A stretch of DNA of 64,000 nucleotides, taken from Nitrobacteraceae bacterium AZCC 2146. GTDB lineage: Bacteria > Pseudomonadota > Alphaproteobacteria > Rhizobiales > Xanthobacteraceae. Below are positions 1 to 8,793 of the stretch, one piece after another. Position numbers and translations under genes: made by a program. Position 1 is the first letter of the stretch. Each line of letters opens with the position of its first letter. The stretch lies in NCBI GenBank assembly GCA_036924855.1, contig JBAGRP010000001.1:4154001-4218000 (forward strand). The letters are read 5' to 3'. The notes beneath the pieces are model-generated. The model saw only the letters and a program-made list of their open reading frames with translations, was not told the DNA's origin and did no database searches.

Positions 1-138
1 CTGATCCACATCGGCCAGGCGGTGCTGAATTTGAAAGGCACGATCGACTACTTCATCCAGAACACGTTCAACTATCCAACGCTCGCCGAGGCCTACAAGA
101 TCGCCGGCCTGGATGCGTGGAATCGGATGACGCGGTAG
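1..138 (+). CDS. sthA: Si-specific NAD(P)+ transhydrogenase, C-terminal end (partial)
   Basis: Only the last 45 residues are inside the window; the gene begins before base 1. The reading frame from base 1 to the TAG at 136-138 gives a tail with LIHIGQA, FNYPT and AEAYKIA. This matches the conserved dimerisation-domain end of soluble pyridine nucleotide transhydrogenase, a cytosolic FAD enzyme that moves reducing equivalents between NADPH and NAD+. The tail is distinctive, but FAD and NAD sites cannot be checked here. A palindromic repeat follows directly and may serve as its 3' end. Confidence 0.85.
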   Translation: MIHIGQAVLNLKGTIDYFIQNTFNYPTLAEAYKIAGLDAWNRMTR

Positions 139-167
139 TCGACTCACTGCCGCTACTCGCTTGGCTT

Positions 168-278
168 CGTCATCCTGAGGTGCTCGCCGACTTCGGCGAG
201 CCTCGAAGGATGCGGCGACACATGCAAGCGGCTCATCCTTCGAGGCCGCCGCAAGGGCGACGGCACCTCAGGATGACG
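168..278. repeat. Nested palindromic intergenic repeat
   Basis: The outer arms (168-184 CGTCATCCTGAGGTGC-type, 262-278 its complement) enclose inner arms around GCCTCGAAGGATG and CATCCTTCGAGGC, so the 111-bp unit can fold into a long hairpin. It lies between the convergent ends of sthA and htpX. Short palindromes of this style are scattered between genes in Bradyrhizobium genomes; here it could end transcription from both sides. Seen directly: the arms. Inferred: family and role. Confidence 0.7.
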
Positions 279-301
279 ATTGAGATTGTGGCAAGTCGAG
301 C

Positions 302-1225
302 TTATCCCCACGGCCCCTTCGCGCGCGACGCGCCACCCCACGGACCGCGCGGCGCAGTGGTGCTGCGCACAGCTGCCGCCCCGCCCATCTGTCCCGCCAG
401 CTGCTGCAGCGCCGCGATGCGGTTCTGCGTCGATGGATGCGTCGTGAACAGATTGTCCATGCCGCGGCCGGACAGCGGATTGATGATGAACATATGCGCG
501 GTAGCCGGCGAGCGCTCCGCGTCCTCGTTCGGAATCTGGTGCGCGGCATTGTCGATCTTGGCCAGCGCCGAGGCGAGCCACATCGGCTGGCCGCAGATCC
601 GCGCGCCGAGATCGTCGGCGGCATATTCGCGGGTACGGCTGATTGCCATCTGCACCAGCATGGCGCCGAGCGGCGCAAGGATCATCAAAGCCAGCGAGCC
701 GACAATGCCCGGACCGTTATTGTTGCGGTTGCCGCCGAAGAACATGCCGAACTGCGCGACCATGGAGATCGCGCCGGCAATGGTGGCGGTGATCGTCATC
801 AGCAGCGTGTCGTGGTTCTTCACATGGGCCAGTTCATGGGCGATCACGCCGGCAAGCTCCTCGCGGCTCAGCGACTGCACCAGCCCCGTCGTCACGGCGA
901 CCGCGGCGTTCTCCGGATTACGGCCGGTGGCAAAGGCGTTGGGCTGCGGATTGTCCATCAGATAGATACGCGGCATCGGCAGGCCGGCGCGGTTGGCGAG
1001 ATCGCCGACCAGACGATACAGATCCGGCGCGTTGCGGGCATCGACCGGCTGCGCGCCATACATCGACAACACCATGCGGTCGGAATTCCAGTACGCAAAC
1101 AGGTTCGTGCCGGCGGCGACCAGCAGCGCGATGATGGCGCCGGACGCGCCGCCGATCAGATAGCCGACACCCATGAACAGGGCAGTCATGCCGGCCAGCA
1201 ACATTGCGGTCTTGAAGTAGCTCAT
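302..1225 (-). CDS. htpX: Membrane zinc metalloprotease HtpX (M48)
   Basis: A 307-residue protein of usual HtpX length. Two hydrophobic segments lie near residues 7-45. The zinc motif HELAH (H130, E131, H134) is followed by two further hydrophobic stretches (about 142-165 and 174-195) and the third-ligand motif REYAAD (E200). HtpX sits in the inner membrane with its active site in the cytoplasm and degrades damaged membrane proteins. The ATG at 1225 is preceded by AGGAGAGG at good spacing, so the longer in-frame extension to 1342 is rejected. The last ~25 residues are Gly/Ala/Arg rich, a common variable tail. Confidence 0.93.
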   Translation of the reverse strand: MSYFKTAMLLAGMTALFMGVGYLIGGASGAIIALLVAAGTNLFAYWNSDRMVLSMYGAQPVDARNAPDLYRLVGDLANRAGLPMPRIYLMDNPQPNAFATGRNPENAAVAVTTGLVQSLSREELAGVIAHELAHVKNHDTLLMTITATIAGAISMVAQFGMFFGGNRNNNGPGIVGSLALMILAPLGAMLVQMAISRTREYAADDLGARICGQPMWLASALAKIDNAAHQIPNEDAERSPATAHMFIINPLSGRGMDNLFTTHPSTQNRIAALQQLAGQMGGAAAVRSTTAPRGPWGGASRAKGPWG

Positions 1226-1406
1226 CGTCCTCTCCTGCCCGCGCGGCAACGCTGCGGTGCGCCCTCCAAATGGTGATGGCGCCGCCCGCCGCGCAAGACG
1301 CCGTTCTGCGGCAGCGCGTCGCGGCCATGCCCGGGAACGCATTGAAACGGAACCGGGGCTGGCTTACGCTTGGCCCAAGCAAAAAATAACAACGAGGAAA
1401 TGCCGC

Positions 1407-2636
1407 ATGGCACGCGTCAAGTTTGGAGCCTTTCTCGCCCCGCATCATCCGATCGGCGAGCACCCGATGCTGCAGTTCCGCCGGGATCTCGACCTCGTCG
1501 AGCAACTGGACGCGCTCGGCTATGACGAATTCTGGTGCGGCGAGCATCACTCCTCGGGCTGGGAGACCATCGCCTCGCCGGAAATGTTTCTCGCCGCCGC
1601 GGGCGAGCGCACCAAGCGCATCAGGCTCGGCACCGGCGTGGTATCGCTGCCCTATCATCACCCCTTCAACGTGGCGCAGCGCATGGTGCAGCTCGACCAC
1701 ATGACCGGCGGCCGCGCCATCTTCGGCTCCGGCCCGGGCGCGCTGGCTTCCGACGCCCATACGCTCGGGATCGACCCGATGACCCAGCGCGACCGCCAGG
1801 ACGAGGCGATCGGCATCATCCGCCGGCTGTTCAACGGCGAGCGCGTCACCGCGAAAAGCGACTGGTTCACCATGAACGACGCGGCCTTGCAGATCCTGCC
1901 GCTGCAGGAGGAAATGCCCTTCGTGGTGGCGTCGCAGATCTCGCCGTCGGGCATGACGCTGGCCGGCAAATACGGCATCGGCATCATCTCGCTGGGCTCG
2001 ATGTCGACCCAGGGCCTGATGGCGCTGCCGACACAATGGGGCTTTGCCGAGGACGCCGCGAAGAAGCACGGCACCACGGTCGACCGCGCCAACTGGCGCG
2101 TGCTGCTGAGCTGGCACATCGCCGAAACCCGCGAGCAGGCGCAGCGCGAGGCCGGCGCCGGGCTGATGCGCTGGCACAACGAATATAACGTCGGCACGCT
2201 GCAGCGGCCGGGCCTCACGGCCTTCACGTCACCGGAAGACGCGGTGGAGAAGACGGCAGGCGGCGAAAACGCGGCTTCGACGATCGGCACCCCCGACGAT
2301 CTGATCAAGACCATCAAGAGCCTGATGCAGCTCTCAGGCGGTGTCGGCACCATCGTCGGCTTCGTGCACGATTGGGCCAATCCGGAAAACACCCGGCGCA
2401 GCTGGGACATGGTGGCGCGCTACGTGGTGCCGGAGATCAACGGCTACATTGCGTCGTTGCGCAAATCGCAAAAATATCTGGTCGAGAACCGCGAAGTGTT
2501 CGAACGCGCGGGACAGGCTGTCATGGCGAAGATCATGGAGAACGACAAGGCCGCCGCGGCCCTGCCGCTCACCGGTCCCGGCCGCGTCGCGATCCCGCTG
2601 ATCAATGCGCCGGAGCTGCAACAGAAAAAGGCGTGA
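1407..2636 (+). CDS. Luciferase-like flavin monooxygenase
   Basis: A 409-residue LLM-class TIM-barrel flavoprotein. Family features are the N-terminal FGAFLAPHHP, a WCGEHH segment near residue 45, RIRLGTGVV near 75, a HHPFNVA stretch and GRAIFGSGPG near 105. Such enzymes use reduced FMN or F420 from a partner reductase and O2 to oxidise an organic substrate; the closest named groups are limonene monooxygenase- and alkanal monooxygenase-like proteins, but the substrate cannot be told. AACGAGGAAA ten bases upstream supports the ATG at 1407. It stands alone, with no reductase adjacent. Confidence 0.85.
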   Translation: MARVKFGAFLAPHHPIGEHPMLQFRRDLDLVEQLDALGYDEFWCGEHHSSGWETIASPEMFLAAAGERTKRIRLGTGVVSLPYHHPFNVAQRMVQLDHMTGGRAIFGSGPGALASDAHTLGIDPMTQRDRQDEAIGIIRRLFNGERVTAKSDWFTMNDAALQILPLQEEMPFVVASQISPSGMTLAGKYGIGIISLGSMSTQGLMALPTQWGFAEDAAKKHGTTVDRANWRVLLSWHIAETREQAQREAGAGLMRWHNEYNVGTLQRPGLTAFTSPEDAVEKTAGGENAASTIGTPDDLIKTIKSLMQLSGGVGTIVGFVHDWANPENTRRSWDMVARYVVPEINGYIASLRKSQKYLVENREVFERAGQAVMAKIMENDKAAAALPLTGPGRVAIPLINAPELQQKKA

Positions 2637-2781
2637 TCCGGCGAAGCTGCGGACAAAAATAGCACGCTGCGCCACCCTGACGCAGCAAGCGGAAAAGACT
2701 ATATCCTGTCCGCCCACGGCCTGGATTTCGCAGACCGCAGGGCGGCCTGTTCATTCCCGCCATCGCTTCGAGTCCGCATCC

Positions 2782-4073
2782 GTGACAAATTCTCCCCCCG
2801 CTGCTCTCACGCCTCGAAACTATCCCGCGGGCGTCAGCATCGTGAAGCGCTCCGCACGCGGCGCGGCATCTGCGCCTGCCCGTCTCAGCGTTGCTGATAT
2901 CGAGCACTGGCTGCTTCACGACGCGGCGCTTGAGCGCGAAATGCTGCTGACGTTCGAATCCTTCATCTGGCGCATGGTCGCCGCGGGTTTGCCGATCGAC
3001 CGTGCCAGCCTCCACATCGGGACGCTGCATCCGCAGCTTCTGGGCTTCGCCTGGAATTGGCGGCGATCGGACGGATTGTGCGACGAGGTGAAGGTCAAGC
3101 AAACCACCGCCGAACCGACAGCTATCGGCTCAATCCGCTGTCCCGCATCTTTACAACCGGAACACAGCTTCGGCGTTACCCCCAGCGCGCGGACGCCCAG
3201 GCGGAATTTCCGATTATGGTCGAGCTGGCGGCTGCGGGTTACACCGAATATCTCGCAATGCCGCTGGGCGGCGAGCGATATCGCCACGCGATCACGTTCG
3301 CGACCATGCGCACTGCGGGCTTCGCGGATCACGAGATTGAGCAGATTCAACGCCTGCTCAGCCTGTTCACATTGCATGTGGAACGTCAGACCGCAGTGCG
3401 GATCGCAGACAATACGCTCAACGCCTATCTCGGACCGGTAGCCGCTGCGAAAGTGCTGAGCGGCGCAATCCGGCGGGGTGGAGGTGAGTCCATTCGCGCG
3501 GTGATCTGGGTTTCGGATCTGCGAGGGTTCACGGACCTGTCGGGCCGGCTGTCCGGCGGCGATATGATCGAATTGCTCAATGCCTATTTCGAGATCTTCG
3601 CCGGCGCGGTGCTTGCCAATGGCGGCGAAGTACTGAAATTCATGGGTGATGGACTGCTCGCAGTCTTTCCACTCGGCGAGAGCGGTGACGGCAAGGCCGC
3701 CGCGCACGCAGCACTCGATGCCGCCGAACGATCCTTAAAAGGATTGAACGATCTCAACGTCAGCCCGCCGCCAGCGCTCCGCGATGTCGAAGGCTGGCGA
3801 CCGCTGCGAGCCGGCATCGCACTACACGAAGGCGAGGTGTTTTTTGGCAATATCGGCGCGCCCGAGCGGCTCGACTTCACCGTGATCGGACCGGCCGTCA
3901 ACGAGGCAAGCCGCGTGGAGGCGCTGCAGAAAACCATCGGGCGCAGCATCCTGATCACCGAGGCGGTGGCCCGCCAGATCGACCATCCGCTCGATCAGCT
4001 CGGCGAGTACACGCTGCGTGGTGTCGCGGCACCCGTCACGATCTATAGCCCTGCAATCGCCGCGAAGACTTAA
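2782..4073 (+). pseudogene. Class III adenylate/guanylate cyclase, frameshifted
   Basis: The N-terminal half (IEHWLL, DRASLHIGTLHPQL, FAWNW, GLCDEVKV) is in the frame of 2782. The C-terminal half (SYRLNPLSRIF, then the cyclase domain with WVSDLRGFTDLS, FMGDGLLAVF and FTVIGPAVNEASR) is in the frame of 3057. Adding one base near 3111-3117 restores a continuous protein of about 430 residues with the order seen in rhizobial cyclases (N-terminal sensory region, C-terminal class III catalytic domain). Both metal aspartates are present. Either a true one-base deletion has inactivated it or the sequence has an error. The start is uncertain (GTG 2782 or GTG 2842), with no clear ribosome binding site. 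Confidence 0.8.
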
Positions 4074-4260
4074 GGCACTTACTTCCGGTAATCGTCCTGT
4101 CACCGCAATGGCAGATGTGGCCCACACCGAAAGACAGATTAAGGGGGCGGTTTGATCCAGTCGCATGACTGCTGCCCTGATATGAATGAAGCGATGACGT
4201 TGTTGTTCGGCTGAGCACGGGTCTATAGTTCGCTTCGCTCACGAACCGGAGAGCGTTACC

Positions 4261-4548
4261 ATGCGCAACGACCTCGATCCTCTCATTCTCGATTTGCTGG
4301 AGTGGATCGACCGCGAACCACGATCCTACGCCGAAGTGATCGAGGCATGGCGGACGTCATGCCCGCGGCTCACCGTGTGGGAGGACTGCGTCGATCGCGG
4401 CCTAGCGACGCGCGAGCACACACCCGGGCGCGAGGTATCGGTGCGATTGACCGCCGCCGGCCGCGACTTCCTGCGCACGCAGGGGCGGATCGTCGGCACC
4501 AGCAATCCGCCCGCGGTTGCAGCAGAAGAAGGGGTGGCAGCAAGTTAA
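4261..4548 (+). CDS. Small winged-helix-like conserved protein
   Basis: 95 residues; a predicted helical body followed by a short beta-hairpin-like stretch (VSVRLTAAGRDFL) that resembles the wing of MarR-type winged-helix proteins. No named family is certain. GGAGAGCG lies eight bases before the ATG. It stands alone between the broken cyclase and a repeat region; no function is proposed. Confidence 0.7.
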   Translation: MRNDLDPLILDLLEWIDREPRSYAEVIEAWRTSCPRLTVWEDCVDRGLATREHTPGREVSVRLTAAGRDFLRTQGRIVGTSNPPAVAAEEGVAAS

Positions 4549-4567
4549 GGCAGCGCCCCTCGATACA

Positions 4568-4675
4568 TCGTCCCGGCAAGCAAGCTTGCGAGCGTAAGCC
4601 GGGACCCATACTCGCCGCCGTTTCGATTAAGCTTGCCGTTGCAACACCTCCCATAAGCCCCTGGAGTATGGGTCC
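4568..4675. repeat. Intergenic palindromic repeat
   Basis: GGGACCCATACTC at 4601-4613 is mirrored by GAGTATGGGTCC at 4664-4675. A second dyad (CCCGGCAAGC / GCGTAAGCCGGG, 4572-4603) precedes it. The unit sits in the 213-bp gap between the small protein and the SDR gene; no coding potential is seen there. It resembles dispersed palindromes known between genes in this group. Confidence 0.6.
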
Positions 4676-4681
4676 TCCGAA

Positions 4682-4719
4682 ATTCAGACCAAGTGCACCG
4701 CCGTGCAATTGGTCTGAAT
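4682..4719. terminator. Strong stem-loop 3' of the SDR gene
   Basis: A 17-bp stem (4682-4698 with 4703-4719, one mismatch) closes on a CGCC loop, 43 bp past the SDR stop codon. No U-run follows, so it would act as a transcript-end stabiliser or a Rho-assisted stop rather than a classical intrinsic terminator. Confidence 0.5.
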
Positions 4720-4761
4720 CAGCACATCGCCGGATATTTCGTCGCCCGCAGATTGCAGCGC

Positions 4762-5604
4762 TCAGCCATTCCTTGCCTCGAACCCCTGACGCAGAGCGGC
4801 ATAGCCCTGCTGTTGCTGGCTCCAGTTGCGGCCGCCGGTGACACCGCCATCGACGACAAGATCGTTGCCGTTGACGAAGGAGGATTCATCACTGGCGAGA
4901 AACACCGCAGCATAAGCGATATCGTCAGGCAGGCCGGCGCGCGGGATCGGCTGCGCGGTCTTGAATATCTCGCGCATCGCCGCCGGGGTCTGCTCCGCCG
5001 CTTCCACCGACATCCCGAGCGCCTTGCCGAAGATGCCGGTGGCGATGGCACCGGGCGAGATGCTGTTGACGCGGACGCCGGATTCGCCGAGCTCCATCGC
5101 CACGCATTTGGTGAGATGAATGACGGCGGCCTTGGCCGCGCCGTAGATCACCGAAGACGAATAGCCGGCAACGCGTCCGGCGATGCTGCCGTTGTTGATG
5201 ATGCTGCCGGAGCCCTGCCGCTTCATGTGCGGGGCCGCGTGCTTCATGCCGAGCATGACGCTGCGTACCAGCGTCGCCATCGCCGCATCGAAACGACCGA
5301 CATCGAGGCCTTCGATGCCGCCGGTCTGCGCCGGGCCGCCGGCATTGTTGAACAGGCAATCGATGTGGCCGAACTTCTCCACCGCATGATCGATCAGCGC
5401 GCGCATCTGCGCTTCGTCGGTGACATCGGTCTGGCGAAAGCTGCAATTGGCGCCGAGCTTTGACGCGAGCGCTTCGCCTTCCGGCGCGCGACGGCCGGCG
5501 ATGACGATCTTCGCGCCTTCCTGAATAAATATTTCGGCTGTGCGGAGCCCGATACCGCTCGTCGCGCCAGTGATCACGGCCACCTTGTCGTTTAAACGTC
5601 CCAT
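4762..5604 (-). CDS. SDR-family NAD(P)-dependent oxidoreductase
   Basis: 280 residues, a classical short-chain dehydrogenase. The cofactor motif TGATSGIG is at residues 12-19, NNAG at 86-89, and catalytic S140, Y154 and K158 (YGAAK) follow. The C-terminal [15 protein letters not shown] is typical of the family. R38/R39 after the second strand suggest NADP(H) preference (inference). GGGGAAACG precedes the ATG at 5604. The substrate is unknown; the single-gene context gives no clue. Confidence 0.88.
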   Translation of the reverse strand: MGRLNDKVAVITGATSGIGLRTAEIFIQEGAKIVIAGRRAPEGEALASKLGANCSFRQTDVTDEAQMRALIDHAVEKFGHIDCLFNNAGGPAQTGGIEGLDVGRFDAAMATLVRSVMLGMKHAAPHMKRQGSGSIINNGSIAGRVAGYSSSVIYGAAKAAVIHLTKCVAMELGESGVRVNSISPGAIATGIFGKALGMSVEAAEQTPAAMREIFKTAQPIPRAGLPDDIAYAAVFLASDESSFVNGNDLVVDGGVTGGRNWSQQQQGYAALRQGFEARNG

Positions 5605-5865
5605 CTCGTTTCCCCTTTTTGTTTTTCGCGAATGGTATTTGAAGACGCCGAAGTGGCTGCGCGCAAGGCGTATTTGAGGATCCTCGCCTCGCTACGAGCG
5701 TGCGAGACCCGAGCGCACTGGCCCGAAGCGGCGGCGATATTGCAACGCAACCTGCGTCAAAGCCACGCAATCACGATTAAGGAAGTTCTAATTCGCGCAT
5801 GCGTAAAGTCGGGCAATGGCACCGCCATGGCGCATAGCTCGCCGTATTGCCCGGGGAATTTCACT

Positions 5866-7554
5866 GTGAAGCTGCTCAACAATTTGTCGATTTCTGTGAA
5901 GCTTGGAATTCTGGTCGGCGTGACGCTGCTCGGCCTTTGCGCCGCCGGCTTTCAGGCGACCCGGCTGGTCAGCCAAGAAATGCGCACGGCGCGGATGGAT
6001 CAGGTTCACGCAATCGTCGATATGGCGCGCAACGTGGCGTTCGGGCTGCAGAAACAGGTGGAAGCCGGCGAGATGACCAAAGAGGCGGCGCTCCAGGAAT
6101 TCAGCAAGCGCGCCCGCACGATGACCTACGACAACGGCAGCGGCTATGTGTTTGTCTACGACATGAACGGCATTGCCCTCGCGACTCCCGATCCGAAGCA
6201 ATTCGGCACCAATCGGCTCGATGTGCTGATCAATGGCCGCGCCTTGACGCGCGAATTGCGCGATGGCGTCGCCGCTAAAGGCGATGTGACGCTGTATTAC
6301 GAATACATGAAGCCAGGCACCACCGAGCTGATCCGCAAGTTCTCCTATGCGGTCGCCATTCCCGGCTGGAATCTGTTCGTCGGCACGGGCGCCTATCTCG
6401 ACGACCTCGACGCCAAGCTGACACCGATCATCACGTCGCTGGCGGTCGCGATCCTCGGCATTGCGGTCGTGGCTGGATTCATCGCGTGGTTCATCGCCCG
6501 CAGCATCACTCGGCCGCTCGGCCTGCTTGGCACCCGCATGAAGGATCTCGCCACCGGCCAGCTCGAAGCCGAAATTCCCGGCGCCGGCCGCCGCGACGAA
6601 ATCGGCGCGATGGCGTCGACGGTGCAGGTGTTCAAGGACAATGCAATCCGGATGCAGGGCCTGGAGCAGGAAGAGGAAGCGATGCAGCAGCGCGTCGCCA
6701 GCGAACGGGCGTCGGCGATGAACAGCCTCGCCGACGGCTTCGAGCGCAGCGTCAACGGCGTGGTCAAGTCGGTGGCCACTTCGGCAGCGGGCATGCAGGC
6801 GACTGCGACGTCGATGACCACGACAGCCGGCGAGACCAGCGATCGGGTCGCCACCGTCAGCATGGCGTCGGACAAGGCGCTGGCCAATGTGCAGACCGTT
6901 GCCGCCGCCGCGGAAGAGCTGTCGGCCTCGGTCGAGGAAATTTCGCGCCAGGTCGCGCAATCCACCGAGATTGCCCGTCAGGCTGTCAGCGAAGCCGACC
7001 GCACCAACTCCACCGTGCAACTGCTGTCCGGTGCCGCCGAGAAGATCGGCGTTGTGGTGCAGCTGATCCACAATATCGCCACCCAGACCAACCTCCTGGC
7101 GCTGAACGCCACCATCGAGGCGGCACGCGCCGGCGAGGCTGGCCGCGGCTTTGCCGTGGTGGCTTCCGAAGTGAAGGCGCTGGCGACGCAAACCGCGAAA
7201 GCCACCGAGGAAATCTCGGCACAGGTGTCGAGCATGCAATCCACCACCGGCGACGCCGTGATGGCGATCGGCAGCATCAGCACCACCATCGAAAAAATGA
7301 ACGAGATATCGTTGGCAATCTCCTCGGCGGTCGAGGAGCAAGGTGCCGCAACCCGCGAGATCGCGCGCAACATCCAGGCAGCCGCCACCGGCTCCAGCGA
7401 AATCGCCAGCAACATCGGCAGCGTCAATGCTGCGGCGTCTGCGACCGGGCAGGCCGCCGGCGAGGTGCTGACCGGCGCCCGCGAACTCGACGGCCAGGCC
7501 AGCATGCTGCAGTCGGCGGTGGCCGAGTTCCTGACCAAGGTGCGGGCGGCGTAA
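5866..7554 (+). CDS. Methyl-accepting chemotaxis protein with single Cache domain
   Basis: 562 residues from GTG 5866, chosen because GGGGAA lies eight bases upstream; ATG 5827 is the in-frame alternative. Order: TM1 (about 12-29), periplasmic sCache_2-type sensor (about 35-185, with [11 protein letters not shown] and [14 protein letters not shown]), TM2 (188-210), HAMP (about 211-265), then the cytoplasmic signalling domain with the CheA/CheW-binding hairpin tip near residue 403-425 ([18 protein letters not shown]). It would sense a small periplasmic ligand and control the flagellar kinase. No che genes are adjacent. The 261 bp before it hold no gene. Confidence 0.9.
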   Translation: MKLLNNLSISVKLGILVGVTLLGLCAAGFQATRLVSQEMRTARMDQVHAIVDMARNVAFGLQKQVEAGEMTKEAALQEFSKRARTMTYDNGSGYVFVYDMNGIALATPDPKQFGTNRLDVLINGRALTRELRDGVAAKGDVTLYYEYMKPGTTELIRKFSYAVAIPGWNLFVGTGAYLDDLDAKLTPIITSLAVAILGIAVVAGFIAWFIARSITRPLGLLGTRMKDLATGQLEAEIPGAGRRDEIGAMASTVQVFKDNAIRMQGLEQEEEAMQQRVASERASAMNSLADGFERSVNGVVKSVATSAAGMQATATSMTTTAGETSDRVATVSMASDKALANVQTVAAAAEELSASVEEISRQVAQSTEIARQAVSEADRTNSTVQLLSGAAEKIGVVVQLIHNIATQTNLLALNATIEAARAGEAGRGFAVVASEVKALATQTAKATEEISAQVSSMQSTTGDAVMAIGSISTTIEKMNEISLAISSAVEEQGAATREIARNIQAAATGSSEIASNIGSVNAAASATGQAAGEVLTGARELDGQASMLQSAVAEFLTKVRAA

Positions 7555-7596
7555 CAAGCTCTCGGGAATGAGATAGAGCGCGCAGCGGATCGACGA

Positions 7597-8376
7597 TCAA
7601 TTCGCCCGCGATGCCAGCTTCATCAGCGCGGCGGCGTCCGCGACCGGGCGCGGATCGCCCGCCATCAGCGGCTGATCGAAATACTGCCGGACGCCGCCGT
7701 GATCGATCACGAACAGCGGCCTGTAATTTTGGAGATTAACGTCCTCAACCATCGCCATGCGGCGGTTGTCGAGCATGAACCAGCGCCCGTCGAGGCGCGC
7801 GGCGGCAACGGCGTGGTCCTCGTGGCGCAGCGTGTCGCGCAGGATCACGATGCGCAGATCTGCGGAAGCAACGCCGGCCAGCCGCAGCGCGACGAATTTG
7901 GCGATCGCATAGTCTTCACAGTCGCCGGCGCCGGTGGCGAGCAAAGCAAGCGGCGTGCGCCAGACATCGATGGCGCCATACAGCGCGAGATCGCTGCCCG
8001 GGCGCACCGCGAGATTCAGCGCGCGGTTGATCTCGCCGAGCCGGGCGCGGCCGTCGCGGGCCTTGCCGGTCTCGACGATGCCGAGAAATTGCAGCGCCGC
8101 GGAGGAGGCACAGCGGGCGCGGTCTTCGTTGCAAAGCGCGATGGCAAGGGCTTCGCCGTCGAGTTCGCGTTCGACGCCCCGCCACTTCTCGCTCAATTCG
8201 CCATCCGCCACGGCCGTCGTCAAAAGCCCGAACGGCTCGGCGAAAGGCCCGGCGGCACCGATGGTTTCTGATGGTTGCAGCGCCGCGGCCACCGAACGAG
8301 CCGACGGACCGAGCACCACCAACACGCAAGCCAGCCCAATAGCGCGCCACGCGTGCGCACGGTCGAAAATCCACAT
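7597..8376 (-). CDS. LapG-like bacterial transglutaminase-like cysteine protease (BTLCP)
   Basis: 259 residues. A signal-type hydrophobic segment (about 12-31) precedes a BTLCP/peptidase C93 domain with the triad C153 (GDCEDYAIAK), H188 (HEDHAVA) and D203 (MLDNRR). Known relatives such as LapG are periplasmic and cut a large type I-secreted adhesin near its N-terminus, releasing it from the surface; LapG is itself held back by a c-di-GMP receptor. This gene is divergent from the large secreted protein at 8794, so that protein is its obvious candidate substrate (inference). No LapD homologue is in the window. The start ATG at 8376 follows a G-rich stretch. Confidence 0.85.
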   Translation of the reverse strand: MWIFDRAHAWRAIGLACVLVVLGPSARSVAAALQPSETIGAAGPFAEPFGLLTTAVADGELSEKWRGVERELDGEALAIALCNEDRARCASSAALQFLGIVETGKARDGRARLGEINRALNLAVRPGSDLALYGAIDVWRTPLALLATGAGDCEDYAIAKFVALRLAGVASADLRIVILRDTLRHEDHAVAAARLDGRWFMLDNRRMAMVEDVNLQNYRPLFVIDHGGVRQYFDQPLMAGDPRPVADAAALMKLASRAN

Positions 8377-8793
8377 CTGACGCCCCCTGTCCGGGCATCA
8401 ACGGGGCAAGACAGCCGCGCGTGACCGGATCATTTGACGCGATGATGGGCGGGGAGATTTTCGACCGGATTAAAAGCAGGGGACGCGGACAGCTAAAGTG
8501 CGGAATACGCTGAAGGCTTGCTGGCGGGTTTCATGAAAATTTTATCGAAACTCGGTTTCCGAGCACGGCACTGAGCTACCGCCGCATTTGGTTCCCCTGC
8601 GGCGGGGCGTTTGCAGGCGCCTCAACCTGCGGTTCCGTTCTATGGTTAATGGAAATTAACCAGTAAAATGAGCGGCATAGCCTGGCACTTTCGATCTACG
8701 CAATAAGTTGCGCACCCGTCCACTTTCGCATTGCACCCCGTGATGGTATGCATGGCAGGATATTAGCCAATTATTAACCATGCGCGGCACCCG
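8377..8793. promoter_or_regulatory. Divergent intergenic region between protease and adhesin genes
   Basis: 417 bp without a gene. It must carry both promoters. It holds a hairpin with an 8-bp stem (CCGCCGCA 8579-8586 / 8598-8605), a small dyad CTCGG/CCGAG (8551-8563), a perfect GGTTAAT-GGAA-ATTAACC dyad (8644-8661) and a CtrA-like box (8763-8778). The AT-rich last 150 bp contrast with the GC-rich surroundings. Confidence 0.6.
8763..8778 (+). promoter_or_regulatory. CtrA-like box upstream of the FecR/VCBS gene
   Basis: TTAG-N7-TTAAC at 8763-8778 differs by one base from the alphaproteobacterial CtrA consensus TTAA-N7-TTAAC. It ends 15 bp before the TTG start at 8794. A second TTAA pair at 8646-8659 has N6 spacing. 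Cell-cycle control is inference only. Confidence 0.35.

Noticed and set aside
5788..7557. A 589-codon open frame on the minus strand
   Set aside because: It mirrors the chemoreceptor gene; His/Gly/Arg-rich with no recognisable domain.
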